Assembly (NCBI GenBank): GCA_001465935.1
Contig: LNKV01000001.1
Location: 248,001 to 312,000, forward strand
Source of the DNA: Clarireedia homoeocarpa
Taxonomy: Eukaryota; Ascomycota; Leotiomycetes; Helotiales; Rutstroemiaceae
Length of the DNA stretch: 64,000 bases
Direction of reading: 5' to 3'
Shown here: positions 1 to 11,763 of the stretch, piece by piece
Position numbering within the stretch: the stretch's first letter is position 1
How the letters are laid out: every line of letters starts with the position of its first letter
The notes under the pieces: generated by a model
What the model was told of the DNA's origin: nothing
Database searches by the model: none
What the model saw: the letters and a program-made list of their open reading frames with translations, nothing else
Position numbers and translations under genes: made by a program

Positions 1-717
1 TTATTTTCTGTAACATGTTCCTAATTTCTCTTATTATCTTCTGTGTGAGATTAACTATCTCGTTTTGTTTTTTCTTTTGTTTCTATCCTTTTTTATACAA
101 CAAAAACAACCTCGCGAGTTTAGGGATATGGGGGGAAGGGGGCAAATAAACATGCGATGATATTGATGAGTAGAATAAAACAAAGAGCAAATCTTTACTT
201 TCTTTCTTTCTTTCTTTAGAAAGACGTAAGTGGGCTGTCAGATAGTGTAGGTAGAGAGAATTGAAATGAAGTTTTAAAATCTGGAATCTGGAATTTGGGA
301 TCGTGAGTCACTGGTAATGCTGCTAGCATGAATGCGAATTACTTTATTTGAGGGTAGGATTGTGGAGGATGTATGAGGTGATATATCGTTTAGTGGGAGT
401 GTATAATATAACTGGAGACTAGTGTGCTGAATAGAGAGAGGGTTTACACAATATCGGCCGGCGTCTTAAAATGTGTATGGACAGGAAATCGAAAAGATTT
501 GCTTAACTTAGAGAATATAGTTGACATTTTTTACTCCATGTAACGTAACAGGCTTTCTGATATTTGCAGCTGCTTCCCTTCCCCACTGTCCAATTTGATC
601 CCCCTGTCTACGCTCCCAGTATAATAACAATCATACAATTCTCAACCATCTTTCTTACTCTAACATTCTCTATTTTCCAATCTATACAGGCTTCTATCAC
701 CTCCCGGCACGTCACAT
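1..717. other. Intergenic, left edge; P450 3' flank
   Basis: No open frame with recognisable protein content was found. The stretch is AT-rich and holds a short (CTTT)n tract near 200-220. The right part is probably the 3' UTR and downstream flank of the minus-strand P450 gene that ends at 718. Confidence 0.6.
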
Positions 718-3001
718 TCATACCACTCTCCTCCTAATCCTAACTCTCGTATCCACCATTGGTTTCGCCATCGCACTCGTACGCTTCATCTCCGGAATCG
801 TCCACTTCCCCTTCATTCCCGCCGCGGGCTCAATCTCCCAAAACATCAGTATCCCCGCAACCATAGCCAGACATTCCCGTTCTGCGTATAATCTTCCTTT
901 GCACATGCTGCCGCCGCCACCATATGGACGGATGGTGCCCGGATCTGTGGATTTCTTGTCGGGGGTGAGGAAGCGCGTGGGGTTGAATGTGGTGGGTGAG
1001 GAGAAGTAGGCCGGGTCTTGCATGTGCAGGTTGTGAGGGATGGTGACGTGTTCGTTTGCGGGAAGGTAGTAGGAGGTTTTGTCGTTGTTGTCGGTGCTGG
1101 CGGTGGATATAGTGATGGGGTTGGAGATTTTGCGGACGGAAAGCGGTTGGTTACTGAGGCGGAGAGATTCAAAATAGGTGGATTTGAAGAGGGGGCAGTT
1201 TTTGGAGAGACCTTCGTGGGAGAGGTGCAGCTTGGGCGCTTCGGTGAAAGAACCGATTGTTTCGCCTGGGGTGATAGTTACATAAGGTGCGATTTCGGTG
1301 AGAATTTCGGAGAGGAGGCCGGGCGTGGAGAGAATATAGAGAACGTGCCAGTAAACGAGGAGTGTGGAGTTGATTACTAGGGCCCAGATGATCTGGAGTG
1401 TAATATTAGGACATGTGCAGGGAAGTAGAGGAGATGGAGGAAAGACTTACAGAGATATCTGCACGCTCCTCGGGTGCTAGGCCGGCATCTAGTTTGAGGT
1501 TAGAAAGTAATGATATCAATCCTGCAAAATTGCTTACTTCTAAAGGCTTCATGTCTCTTCATGATGAAATCGCTAATATCATCCATATCACCCCAAGATG
1601 GGTCGACATGTTTACCATCCACCGACGCATCGAGTGCTTTGTGAAACTTCGTCATGCTATCCCAAGCTTGACTTCTAGCAAAATAAGCTCTGGCAACGGA
1701 AGGCCACGGAGTCCACCATGGTAAGCCGGCCATGAAGTACATCATTCCATCGTCCAGGTCATAGATATCGTGGAGGACGTGGGGACAGTTTTCTAGCAAT
1801 GCACGACCAAATACACTCGGAACAGAAGCATGACCCATAACATCTCGTACTAGAGCCATGAGGTCAACTTCCATCTCTTTGCTGGAGATATATTCGGCAT
1901 TTGCGTATCGTTCCCATGGCTGCTGATCAATGGGACTTTCCACAAATGAAACCATCTGTGGGATGAGCTTTTCCAGGTTGTTGGTAGTGTTGTCGAGCAT
2001 CCTACTCAGATATGGCTCTTTCATGAGATAACCAAAGAGTTTGTTTAGGTTCTGCATGGTGGGCTCAGTTAGGCATGGCTGGGACAATGCGTCGGTCAAA
2101 GACTTACCTCCCAGTGCTCAATATACTTCTTCTCTGATGATTTTGGTAGGCCAAAGAACTATAGCTCGGTCAATCCCATGAATGATGATAACTCAGTGGG
2201 CTGGAGGCTTACCTTTACACTCAATTCCCAGGCAACTGGAATGAAGGAAACATCTGATTCTTTTTGTTGCATAACACTGAGAGAAATTAGTGGTAGTCAA
2301 GAAAGCAGACTTCTTGAGACCTACTTTTTGACAAGATCGGGATTTGATACTGCGGGGTATCAGTTAGTTGTTGTACAGAAGAAAGTAGGACTTGACATAC
2401 TGATATTATGGCTTGTGCCTCCAACATTAAGTGCGAATATGCCTTGTCGAATGTTAGCAAGGCTCGAGTAACTACCGGCTACACCATGGATGATGCTCGA
2501 CGTAGAAGAGAAGTAATCCCCCACAACTCGACATCTGGAAGCAGCAGCCGCATGCTCAACTCACCATGGGCACTTTGATCCCTGCACCACGGTTAACAAC
2601 CACATACTTCTCTAACCTGCGGGTTCACCTACCTAGCCTCAGTCATCAATTTTGCCGGATCCCGGAGACTAAAATGACAATCTCATCAGCTTGCGTGTCC
2701 TCTGGTACTTTCCAAGCCTTTTCCTAACTGCTACATACAATGAAATCGTATGACCAATCCCAGGAACCCAATATGCTGGCATCCAGACCGTCTGGCCATT
2801 CTTATCTTTCAACAGGCTCGACGGCCTTTCACTCAGTTGGCGTGTTGCAAGTATAGCAATAGCTGATGCGAGGAATATTGTTAGGATAATGTGTAAAGGG
2901 GCTACCCCCGAAGAGCGAATGACATTAAGCGTTCCGGTAATGAAACCTGACGGCTCTGGCGCCGGTGGAATTTCCAAAAGCGGTTTGTGGAAGTCGTCCA
3001 T
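718..3001 (-). CDS. Membrane-anchored cytochrome P450 (CYP7/CYP8-like fungal type)
   Basis: Haem-thiolate enzyme, probably endoplasmic-reticulum anchored; substrate unknown. Eight exons deduced: 3001-2739, 2471-2401, 2349-2325, 2276-2213, 2158-2108, 2051-1538, 1488-1451, 1392-718, giving 566 aa. One membrane segment lies near residues 33-53. The ExxR motif reads ESLR at about 417-420, and the Cys-ligand loop PYGGGGSMCKGR has its Cys at about 506. The helix-I region reads WALVINST instead of the usual (A/G)GxDT, as in CYP7/CYP8-type enzymes; this is family knowledge, and the exact CYP family is not assigned. The start ATG was chosen because the hydrophobic anchor follows it. The weakest part of the model is the 267-nt first intron, which could hide another small exon. 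It is divergent from HAM1, with 333 bp between them. Confidence 0.88.
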
Positions 3002-3334
3002 TTTTTGAATAAAGAGATGGGTTTCAGAAGAATATGTACTCCAGGACAACTGACATATTGTAAATTGATTACTTGGAATTAACGTCAAGACGTGTTTGGA
3101 TGCTCTAGAGAGTTGGGTTTGGATGGATGAATTTCATGGGTGTCTCGAGCCACCAAGGGTTTTTGAATGACATGGGACGAATGAAGGAAGATCTGCGTTT
3201 ACCTCGACCACAACACGATATTCTTTAGCATTTCTGCTTTACTAGACATATTCTCAGAAGGTAACATAGAACATAGATATCTTCTCAGCCGACTTCTTAT
3301 CAGTTCCTTGGGAACTACTTGGTCCACCGTCATA
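3002..3334. promoter_or_regulatory. Divergent promoter region between P450 and HAM1
   Basis: A 333-bp head-to-head intergenic segment must hold both 5' UTRs and core promoters. I see no strong TATA box or named operator, so this is a positional inference. Confidence 0.5.
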
Positions 3335-4183
3335 ATGGCACCACCCAAAACCCTCAATTTCATAACCGGCAACAAAAACAAGCTCACCGAAGTAAAAGCC
3401 ATTCTCGGAGACACAATCGAGCTTCAGAGTCAAAAGCTAGACCTCGTTGAAATCCAGGGTTCGATCGAGGAGATTTCTAGCGATAAATGTCGACGGGCTG
3501 CTGAAATTGTCAGACTTCCTTGAACCAAACCCCGTCATGTGCTTGCTTCATGCTAACATTGAAGACAGATTAAAGGCCCAGTTCTGGTAGAAGATACATG
3601 TTTATGTTTCAATGCTTTGAAAGAACTTCCTGGCCCTTATATGTAAGATGGCTCTTTACTGGCGAAGATAGTTTGCGCGAGGAGGAATGCTAATGGTGTC
3701 TGGTCAGAAAATGGTTCTTAGATGCTCTTGGTCACAAGGGTTTGAACGATATGCTTGCTGGATTTGAGGACAAGTCCGCCCAAGCAGTCTGCACATTTGC
3801 ATACTGTGAAGGCCCAGGTCACGAACCTATTATATTCCAAGGAAGAACAGATGTTTGTGCTCACTTTCTCTAGATCAGGAAAGTTTTTTGACATTTTACA
3901 GGGCAAGATAGTACCTGCCAGAGGTCCTTCAAATTTTGGTATATCCTTATTCTAATCCCTTGAACCAAACGGGCCCATCTGTGCTAACACTTTTCCCCCT
4001 ATAGGATGGGATCCTATATTCGAGTATGATGGCAAGACGTAAGTCACCCTTCCCGTATCCCTTATGCGCCTCTGACAAGTCATACTCCATAGATACGCCG
4101 AGATGGAGAAAGTAGAGAAGAACAAAATCTCCCACAGATTCCGCGCGCTCGAGAAATTGAAGACCTGGCTCCAAGAAGCTTAG
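3335..4183 (+). CDS. HAM1: Inosine triphosphate pyrophosphatase (ITPase)
   Basis: Hydrolyses ITP, dITP and XTP to monophosphates plus pyrophosphate, which keeps non-canonical purines out of nucleic acids; cytosolic. Six exons: 3335-3508, 3569-3642, 3708-3852, 3902-3938, 4005-4038, 4093-4183, encoding 184 aa, the normal family length. Visible family features are the N-terminal FITGNKNKLTE nucleotide-binding motif, VLVEDTCLCFNAL, GLPGPYIKWF-like (here LPGPYIKWF), the FQGRTDGKIVPARGP segment, WDPIFEYDGKTYAEM and the KNKISHRFRAL C-terminus. Exon 1 uses a weak donor (GTCAGA), but the join is supported by conservation on both sides. The gene is convergent with FAP7; the two stop codons are only about 57 bp apart. 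Confidence 0.95.
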
Positions 4184-4240
4184 AAAAGCTCCAATCAATA
4201 GATAAATCCCTAAAAATTGTTCCACTGCAGCTCCTTCCCA

Positions 4241-4918
4241 CTACGCATCCTCAACATGATCTTTCTTCCACTGCTTTATCCAACCCTCGATTCTCTCCAC
4301 ATTACTCTCCATCTCCTCGCTAGTATCGCTTCTCAACTCGACTACGATTTCCTCATCATAACTTTCCCTCGCTTCCTCCAACAGGACCTCCATGATTTCC
4401 GCATCTAGGTTCTCCTGCAGTTTGGCTTCCGGGTAGTTCCTGGCTCGCACCTCTCATTAATACTTGTATTCCTGCCATAATACGCAAACTACATACCTCG
4501 ACTTCAATCGATCATAAAGCAAAGTCGAATCCACCCTCAACACAACCACCAGATCGATCCAACTTTGCGGAAACAGATCGCACGCATGCCAATCAAGTAT
4601 ATACCCTCCTTTTTTCACATCCTCTTCTATCTCATCCAGTAGCTAATTGCGCAAAAACACATGTTAGCCAAGCTCTATCGCTCCTCCAATCGAGGCACAT
4701 AATCTAGGGCTAAAGCATACCTTATCCTCATCCACGATCCAGCTCTTCATTTCCTCGTCCCAGCCCTCATGACACCCCTTCTCCTTGACCACGTCATTGA
4801 TACTCAGATGTTTCAATCCCGTACTCTCAGCCAACACTTCACAGTGCGTCGTCTTCCCCACACCAGGTGTGCCAGTTATGATTATGTTCGGCTGCGTGCG
4901 CTCCGGAGTGTTTCCCAT
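4241..4918 (-). CDS. FAP7: Adenylate kinase isoenzyme 6 / 40S maturation factor Fap7
   Basis: Small P-loop NMP kinase/ATPase that acts with uS11 in cytoplasmic 20S pre-rRNA cleavage (family knowledge). Three exons: 4918-4721, 4642-4497, 4439-4241, encoding 180 aa. The Walker A motif is GTPGVGKTTH near residues 16-25, followed by the conserved HLSINDVVKEKG. The GGYILDWHACDLFP segment and the YDRLKSRNYPEAKLQENLDAEIM region are diagnostic. The third exon must begin at 4439, inside an apparent open frame, because only this acceptor restores the RNYP motif in phase. The protein starts MGNTPE, so glycine 2 lacks the Ser/Thr at position 6 expected for myristoylation. Confidence 0.94.
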
Positions 4919-5468
4919 CTTGTCTTGCTTGAATTTCTCAGCTCACGATTGGTTTTAAGTGGTTCGTCGTTCTTGTGATAAGATATAGTCGGTTCCAATG
5001 TTACCTTTGGGTTTTAACTAAGGAGTAATGAGTGCGACGTCTGGCTTAGGATATCGTTGAATTTTGGTTCGAAGGTCCAGGTTGGAATGGCCTTTGCGCG
5101 CCTAAACCGGTCATTGTAGATAGAGTACGGCTCTGCAAAAAAGTTCACGAAAATTCTTATCGAAGAAGGCGGGGCTTATCAGCACGTGTTTTTGGGACTT
5201 CTAAAAATGGACAGCAGTTGACTTTGACTTGCAAGTCATAATAAACCTCCGACTAAATTCCATTCATGAGTATGTGCAAATACAATGGATGTCATGTCTT
5301 ATTTGGTATTGTGCATCTACTGAGGGTGTAAAAAATTCAGCTATTATATGAAGCAATTCTACTTGCAAAAGTATTATGTGATGCAATGCACTGAGCTTTT
5401 CGTTGATATCCAGACCAGGCTGTTTCCATATCCATAGGTCGCACAACCTGCATTGCTGATTTCTATTC
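4919..5468. other. Intergenic between FAP7 and AMPK beta
   Basis: A 550-bp gap between two minus-strand genes. It should contain the FAP7 promoter and the AMPK-beta 3' UTR. An open frame runs from the AMPK-beta coding region down to 5264, but only if the last intron is retained. No separate gene is seen. Confidence 0.6.
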
Positions 5469-7006
5469 TCAGTCCTCCCCTGTAGGTTTGTACATGATTG
5501 TTGTAACATACTAGTAGAAGTATTAGCAGATTTAAGAATACAAGATCTTTTAGCAAACCATACCTTTCTCTTATATCTTGTGGTAGCCGAAACAGCAAGA
5601 ACATTGTTCTTAATACTGCTTGTAGCTAAGTGATTTAGAACAGTGTGGTTGGGCATGGTCAAAACACTGTTATCATCTTTCATCGGAGTAGCGGCATTCA
5701 GGATCGGTTTTCCTAAGAAACCAGGTAAACTTGGAGGAGATGGTAGCTTGTCTATCGCCGCAATTGCGTATTGATATGCCTCAGAATCTTCGGGCTTGTC
5801 CATATCTATAAGATACTGCGGAATCTGAGATGTGTATTGACCCTCGGGAGTTACGGGTTTCATCCTTGACGCAGGCTTTGGCTCTGCTTTTTCTTCCGAT
5901 GGGGTAGGTTCAGCTTGAGGTGCCTCAGCATTATTTGCTCCTCCTCCTATTGGATCGTTAGGAATCTCTGAGGGTGTCTCATCTCGAGGTAAATCGTCGG
6001 CGCTGACTTCGATATAATTGACGAGGTTGTTGCCAAAGTCGACTGTCGTAGGCAATAATGTTGAACATTTCATAGCGCCATCCACAATAAAACGAACATG
6101 ATGCGTTCCAGGTCGTACATGTATAGTAGCTCTTAAAAGTCCCGGCTCTCCTTCTCTGTGAAACGTCAGCAATAGGCATCAAAGAATGACGGCTAAAATG
6201 AGTGCGCCGCAAGCGCGACTGAGCTCCACCTACACTGGATGTAACCTATGCTTCTTATTCCATTGGAAAATTGTACCAGTTACATAAACCTTGTCACCAC
6301 CTTCTCTCCATTCAAATATTGTTGGTACGGTTGCCTTTGTTTTGTCGAATGGAAGCTCCGAGTCTTCTTCTTCGTCTATAGTGTTGTTGCTGAGTGCAGA
6401 GGCTCGTCGCGGAAGTGGATCGTTGTCTAACGTTTCTATATCTAATATTGGCGCATCGACATTCTCCGTAGGTGCGATTATGGGTGATCCAGGTGTATGC
6501 ACCTCCTCCTCAATTGGGAGAGGAAGTCTTGGGGGTCTTGTGAGATGATAGGACATGTCTTGCAAAGGTAGCCCAGATGGGTCGATGGATTGGGAGTGGG
6601 ACAGAGAATCGGAGTGAGTTCTCAATGATTTGGAATCGTAATAGGATGAGGGCATGGGAACATCGACGGGCTTAGTTGGCTGATCTCTCACGTCGATCCT
6701 TTCAGTTGGCGGTTCATCTTTGGGTTGTATGCTCGTTTGAGGATCTTTCTCTTGGAATGATGTACCGAGTTGCCCGGCGGGGTGTGATTGGGAGTTGCGT
6801 GGGCGGTGTGTGACGTTGGAACCATGAGCTTGTGCTAACGATGGTTCAGCTCTCGCGGCAGTCCTTTGCGAGTGTATCAGATTCCTGGGATCTCTACGAG
6901 CTGAGGAGGTTTTCGATGTGTCATAGTTGTGACCCGAAGGTGAATGAGAGTGTGAATGTGATGCCGAAGTAGTTGGCCTCGTGCTGGTAGAAGGCGTGTT
7001 TCCCAT
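5469..7006 (-). CDS. GAL83/SIP2: AMPK/SNF1 complex beta subunit (Sip1/Sip2/Gal83 family)
   Basis: Scaffold and targeting subunit of the SNF1/AMPK energy-sensing kinase. Three exons: 7006-6234, 6155-5564, 5510-5469, encoding 468 aa. The start MGNTPS matches the N-myristoylation consensus (Gly2, Ser6), which is why this ATG is preferred over one slightly upstream. A long Ser/Pro-rich, probably disordered region is followed by a CBM48 glycogen-binding-like domain at about 226-310 (VYVTGTIFQW, then RPGTHHVRFIVDG). The C-terminal ASC domain contains LPGFLGKPILN and LNHLATSSIKNNVLAVSATTRYKRK; the latter joins in the last exon to YVTTIMYKPTGED. That last exon is only 42 nt including the stop and supplies the conserved C-terminal strand that contacts the other subunits. 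Divergent from the membrane-protein gene at 7888. Confidence 0.95.
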
Positions 7007-7887
7007 GATGATTGCGATCGGGTGATTCAATAAGTGCACTCAGGATGCATTCTGGCCGGGTGGGAGTCTTTTCATAAAAAGGCTAAAAGATGGTTTGCAA
7101 TTGGAAGGAAACGATGAAGCTATTGGGAGCGGGAGCGCGATGGGGGAAAGGGGAATAATGGGTAGTCGTAGTAAATGGATGGATTGATTGATTGATTGAT
7201 TGATTAGGTGAATAAAAAGCGTGGATTTGTAAATATGGATAAATTAAGAGATCTGTAAAGACATCAAATCAAAAAAGGAACGAGAAAATGAATGAACATG
7301 TACTTATTTGGGTAAAGAGGATATTCCCAAGAACGTGAGGCTTTTTCTTTATTTGCAATGTGAAAAGAACTTTTTTATTATGGAAAAGTCGTAAATTTAT
7401 GGTGTTGAAGCGCAACGCAAACAGTAACTAGATTTCCTTGAAAGAGCTGAAATCCGAAGTCTGTCTGTCTGGCTGTGTGGCTGTCTGGCTGTCTGGCTGT
7501 CTGTCTGTCGTTCGAGAGCTTGGATTTACCCCACCTCGCCCATCTCTTTTGATAAAACCACTTCACCCGCCCACTGCGCTCACAAATTGGCTGGGTCTGT
7601 GCTGTCGTGTGGCTGTGGCTGTGGCTGTGCTGTGGTCTGTCCCGAATGTTATGTTCGCGCTTCCGCTACCAACCATCATCATCATACAAATTACAAGGCT
7701 GAGAGGAAGCATGCCAACCCACATCCATAGCTTATATCTTCATTCCATGCGCAACTACTGATAGACCGCAACCAGTTTTATGCCGCGAATGCGACTTAGG
7801 TGTGATCGTTCTCTGCTTCTGTGCGGTGGCGCCTTTTATTCTCCGTAATCGCTTTCCCTTGCATTATCCACATTGGAGCTTGCAAAT
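7007..7887. other. Divergent intergenic region with (GATT)n and CTGT-type repeats
   Basis: An 881-bp head-to-head gap between AMPK beta and the small membrane-protein gene. It contains a (GATT)n tract near 7188-7206, a CTGT/CTGG-rich tract near 7460-7510 and a GTGGCT tract near 7610-7640. No coding content is supported. Confidence 0.6.
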
Positions 7888-8428
7888 ATGACATGGCTTT
7901 CAATGATAGGAGGCACGTTGTATTATCTGCTCCTGCCGGTTTACCTCATCTTCAATTGGCTGCTGGCTCTTCTGGGCCTTGCTTTAGCTCCAGCGCTACA
8001 CGTGGGAAATGCTTTATCATCCACTTTACTTCTTCCGCTGAGAATACTGGCTAAATTCGAGGTACATCATTGACCACCCCATTCATACCAATGACACTGC
8101 ATCTAAACTTCTTCAGGCTCTGTTCATCTTTCTCGGCTCGGCGCTTCTTGTTGGTTTAATCACGGGCTCAATCTTACACCTCTCGTCCAGTGTTCTTATT
8201 TCGGTGTTAAATTTATCGCCAGTTGCAGAGGAGTCGGGTCGCTCTGCAGCGTCAGTTCGCTCTGCCCAAGCCCAGAAGCAGCGAGGCAGTAAACAAGATC
8301 CTTTGAAGTGGAAGATTGATCCCTCGGTAGAGAAAAATTATGCCGCGTGGTTAGAGAAGGATGGTGGGAGAATAGTCGAGCAGGGACTACTGGCGCAGAC
8401 CATAATTGAGGAGGACGATGATTCTTAG
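7888..8428 (+). CDS. Small fungal integral membrane protein, function unknown
   Basis: Two exons, 7888-8061 and 8117-8428, encode 161 aa; the intron has GTACAT/TTCAG borders and both exons are whole codons. The first ~58 residues are very hydrophobic (LYYLLLPVYLIFNWLLALLG and LLLPLRILAKFE). Exon 2 opens with another hydrophobic segment (ALFIFLGSALLVGLITGSIL), so two or three membrane spans are likely. The last ~75 residues are polar, with the motif DPLKWKIDPSVEKNYAAWLE and an acidic end. I do not recognise a named family; it reads like a conserved ascomycete hypothetical protein. It is convergent with KAE1, with 74 bp between the stop codons. Confidence 0.75.
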
Positions 8429-8502
8429 GATGGGTTATGACGAACATGGATTTGGCGCGTCTCTAGACTCGCATAGTCGCGATTTCAAGTGCCGTGATAG
8501 CT

Positions 8503-9552
8503 TCAGTCTCTCCAGTTGACAAACACCTCATCCGTCCTAAATCTTTGTGTGCATGTACTTTCTGACAACGGAGTACGAAAGCCAGTCTTGTATGCCATTA
8601 ATCCAGCTTGGGCAATCATGATACCGTTGTCAATACAATAGCGCTCATCCGTTGCAAAGACACTTCCCCCGCGGTCTCTCGCCATCAGCCCCATCATCTC
8701 TTGTAACCTTTCATTGCAGCCAACTCCGCCTACTATCAAGACTTGATTGCTTCCCACATGAGCCATAGCTCTCTCAGTAATCTCCACTAACATCGCATAG
8801 ACAGTTTCCTGCAAGCTGAAGCACAGATCCGCCGTAGTAATCGTCTCACCGGTGATAGGATCCTTTTGTTCGGGGTTTGCCTTCAATTCCGCTGCGAGGA
8901 TGTCGATACTTGCTAGAATTCCGGAAAAAGAACAGTCCATCCCCTTCACCGCATATGGAAGATCTAATAGCACCTTTCCCTTCTTTGCTAGTTGTTCAAT
9001 GTTGTATCCTGGAGCTGGATCGTTACTGATCTCTAAGGTTCTCGCAAATCGATCAAGGCAATTCCCCACCGCAATGTCAAGAGCCTCCCCAAATATGCGA
9101 TATCGTTGCTCTGCATATGCAATGACCTGGGTATTTCCACCACTGACGTACAAAACCACCGGATTTTGCGCCCCAGTAATTTCCCGACCCATTTCTATAT
9201 GTCCAACACAGTGATTGACCCCTACCAGGTCTTTACCCCACAGTAAGGAGAGCATTCGAGCCGCGACGGCCACGCTTGTTAACGGTGCTCCCATTCCAGG
9301 GCCTTTAGTATAGCAAATACAATCAATATCTGCAACCTTCACCCCAGCCTGAGCCATGGCTTGCTTCACCAACTTTACTACCCATGATCGATGGTGTTTT
9401 GCGGTGTCTTTTGGCAGGAAGCCTTCACCTGGAGGTGTAATAAATGTATGTCGGATGTTCGAAAGGATCTTCGCAGGTTTGCCTTCCGCTGGGTGTGATA
9501 TAATACCGATACCCAGTTTGTTGGCACTACCTTCAAGGCCGATAGCGATCAT
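8503..9552 (-). CDS. KAE1: tRNA N6-threonylcarbamoyladenosine synthase catalytic subunit (KEOPS)
   Basis: Transfers the threonylcarbamoyl group to A37 of ANN-decoding tRNAs within the KEOPS/EKC complex; cytosolic and nuclear. A single uninterrupted exon encodes 349 aa, close to the usual eukaryotic Kae1/OSGEP length. Features seen: N-terminal IGLEGSANKLGIG (ASKHA nucleotide fold), KHHRSW, the metal-binding NHCVGHIE with His114 and His118, the phosphate loop YVSGGNTQV, GEALDIAVGNCLDR, and the C-terminal YCIDNGIMIAQAG. No mitochondrial presequence is present, so this is the cytosolic Kae1 rather than Qri7. Divergent from the SET-domain gene, with 531 bp between them. Confidence 0.97.
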   Translation of the reverse strand: MIAIGLEGSANKLGIGIISHPAEGKPAKILSNIRHTFITPPGEGFLPKDTAKHHRSWVVKLVKQAMAQAGVKVADIDCICYTKGPGMGAPLTSVAVAARMLSLLWGKDLVGVNHCVGHIEMGREITGAQNPVVLYVSGGNTQVIAYAEQRYRIFGEALDIAVGNCLDRFARTLEISNDPAPGYNIEQLAKKGKVLLDLPYAVKGMDCSFSGILASIDILAAELKANPEQKDPITGETITTADLCFSLQETVYAMLVEITERAMAHVGSNQVLIVGGVGCNERLQEMMGLMARDRGGSVFATDERYCIDNGIMIAQAGLMAYKTGFRTPLSESTCTQRFRTDEVFVNWRD

Positions 9553-10083
9553 GTTGGCCGTTGTCAGCTTTTCTTTCGATTGCAGATAAAATCAAAGAGG
9601 GGTTGATGATAGATAAATAATCTGCCACTGAGGTTGGGCGAGGTTGGGTAGGCACAGCTAATCGATAAGGATTAGTTCTATGCTGAACAAATCCATCCAT
9701 TCGCGCGTCCATACGAAGTAGAAGATGACAAAATGCCCACCATTATTCCACCACCATTTAGTATACACATCTAGAATTGGCAACGTTATACCGACTATCT
9801 ACACATAAAACATTCATGAACAGCCACTTTGGATTTTGATATTGTGAATGATTGTGACAGTGCGAAGTTATCTTGCTGACCTTCATTCAGCCCCACATTC
9901 TGACCTATCTAGGACTAGGGCCCCTTGATTTATTCGGTTCATTTTAGCGACTCTACCAAATGTCGCTGGTGTGGGAGTTAAGAATTTACTTGCGTTCATG
10001 CGACACGTACAGACTGCTTTGCTTCATTACACGCAGCTCAACTACTACCTCGGATTTCACACAGCGGGGAAAGTCTGCCAGAT
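9553..10083. promoter_or_regulatory. Divergent promoter region KAE1 / RKM4-like
   Basis: A 531-bp head-to-head gap with no convincing coding content. It is inferred to hold both promoters; no specific operator is identified. Confidence 0.5.
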
Positions 10084-11763
10084 ATGGAGGTCGACGATTT
10101 TGAAGCCAGGACTGCAGCTTTCGCATCGTGGCTTGCCGAAATGGGTATCCGGATCAGCCCTAAAATAACACTGGCTGATCAGCGAGCTGAGGGTCGAGGA
10201 CGAGGTGTCGGTATGGGCCTATCTTCTCTACCATTCCTATTCTTCAAGCGCTCACTATCTCTGAACCCGGATATGTTGTGTCTTGGATCAGCAGTTTCCA
10301 GATTGCATGATACGAAAGGGTCTCGCTAATGTCTTACAGTGGCTCAAGACGACATTGAAGATGACGAAGTCCTTTTCAGCATCCCACGCAATGCCGTTTT
10401 GAACATGCATACCATCGCAAATACCTCAGTTTCTCCCTTTTTGGGGAATTTGAATGCTATGCCTAGCTGGTTGGTACGTTACCTCCGGCTTTCCCACCGG
10501 AGTTCCGGGCAACTTTGGCTAACTACAATATAGGCGCTCACGGCAATACTCATGGCGGAGGGCCAACGCAAAGAATCCAAGTGGGCACCTTACCTCGCGA
10601 TATTACCAAACCAGCTTAACAGCTTAGTGTTCTGGTCTGAAACCGAACTCGCAGAACTGCAGGCAAGTGCGGTCGTTAAGAAGATAGGGAAGAAGGGCGC
10701 CGAGGATATGTTCTCTAGGCATGTTGCCCCTCTCGGTCTTGATCAGTATAGTGTGGAAATGTGCCATAAGGTGGCATCTGTGATAATGGCATACGCATTT
10801 GATATTCCGGATCCGTCAGAAGAACCGTCTTCCGGTGGCAAAGAACAAGAAGCCGATGACGACCTGGTCTCCGACAATGGAGAAGATGAGAGAACTATCT
10901 TGTCCATGATACCTTTGGCAGACATGCTCAATGCCGATGCTGACAGGAATAATGCTCGTTTGGTGTGTGACAACGAAGACTTGGAGATGAGAGCTATTAA
11001 GGCAATTACCAAGGGCGAAGAAATCTTCAATGAGTTTGTGCTCCCCTTCATTCATACCTTACGACTACAAGTCTCACGCAGCATATACTGATCATTCATC
11101 TCTAGCTACGGTCAACTTCCTAGATCAGATTTACTGAGGCGATATGGATACGTCACAGAGAGATACTCTGTTTACGACGTTGCTGAAATATCAACTGAGC
11201 TCATTGTTTCTGCATTCCGCAATGGCAAGGTTCACTCTACTATAGCAAAACTTTCTCCTGAAAGCCTCAAAACACGTCTTGAGTTAGCTGAAAGAGAAGG
11301 CGTTCATGAAGAGTCTTTCGACCTAGTACACCCCAGTGCCGATGAACCCAGTATTCCTGACGAGCTTTTGGCATTCTTATATATCTTGCTCGTCAACGAA
11401 GATCATTTAAAGGCCATCTTGGACTCGCAAAGTAGCTTGCCTAGCCGGTCTAAGCTTACAACTGAACTTGCAGGGGAGGTCTTGAAGACGCTTCTGGAAA
11501 CCAGAGAAAAGGAGTATTCAACAACCGTGGAGGAGGATGAACACCTGTTTCAGAATTCAAACCTGCCATTACGAACAAGCATGGCGATTCAAGTACGCCT
11601 CGGGGAGAAGAACGTGCTGCGAGCAGCCATGCGGGAAGCAAGCACCTTTACGGGCAGTAATCAACGTATGAGACTCGCCCCTTCAAAGATAGCCACCGAG
11701 AAAGGTGGAAAGAGAAAGGCAGAAGACTTGGGACAAGCAAGAAAAAAGGGTCGCTCGCGCTAG
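10084..11763 (+). CDS. RKM4: SET-domain ribosomal lysine N-methyltransferase (Rkm4/SETD6 type)
   Basis: Likely methylates a lysine of a 60S ribosomal protein (Rpl42 in yeast; family knowledge). Four exons: 10084-10210, 10340-10473, 10534-11033, 11106-11763, encoding 472 aa. The split SET domain is visible: EGRGRGVVAQDDIEDDEVLFSIPR at the start, IPLADMLNADADRNNA in the middle, and the catalytic-core NDYGQLPRSDLLRRYGY formed exactly at the exon 3/4 junction. The C-terminal Rubis-subunit-binding-like region includes SMAIQVRLGEKNVL, and a basic tail (KGGKRKAED...KKGRSR) looks like a nuclear localisation signal. Convergent with EPL1. Confidence 0.93.

Noticed and set aside
8852..9214. Plus-strand frame opposite KAE1
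   Set aside because: Antisense shadow of the single-exon KAE1 gene.
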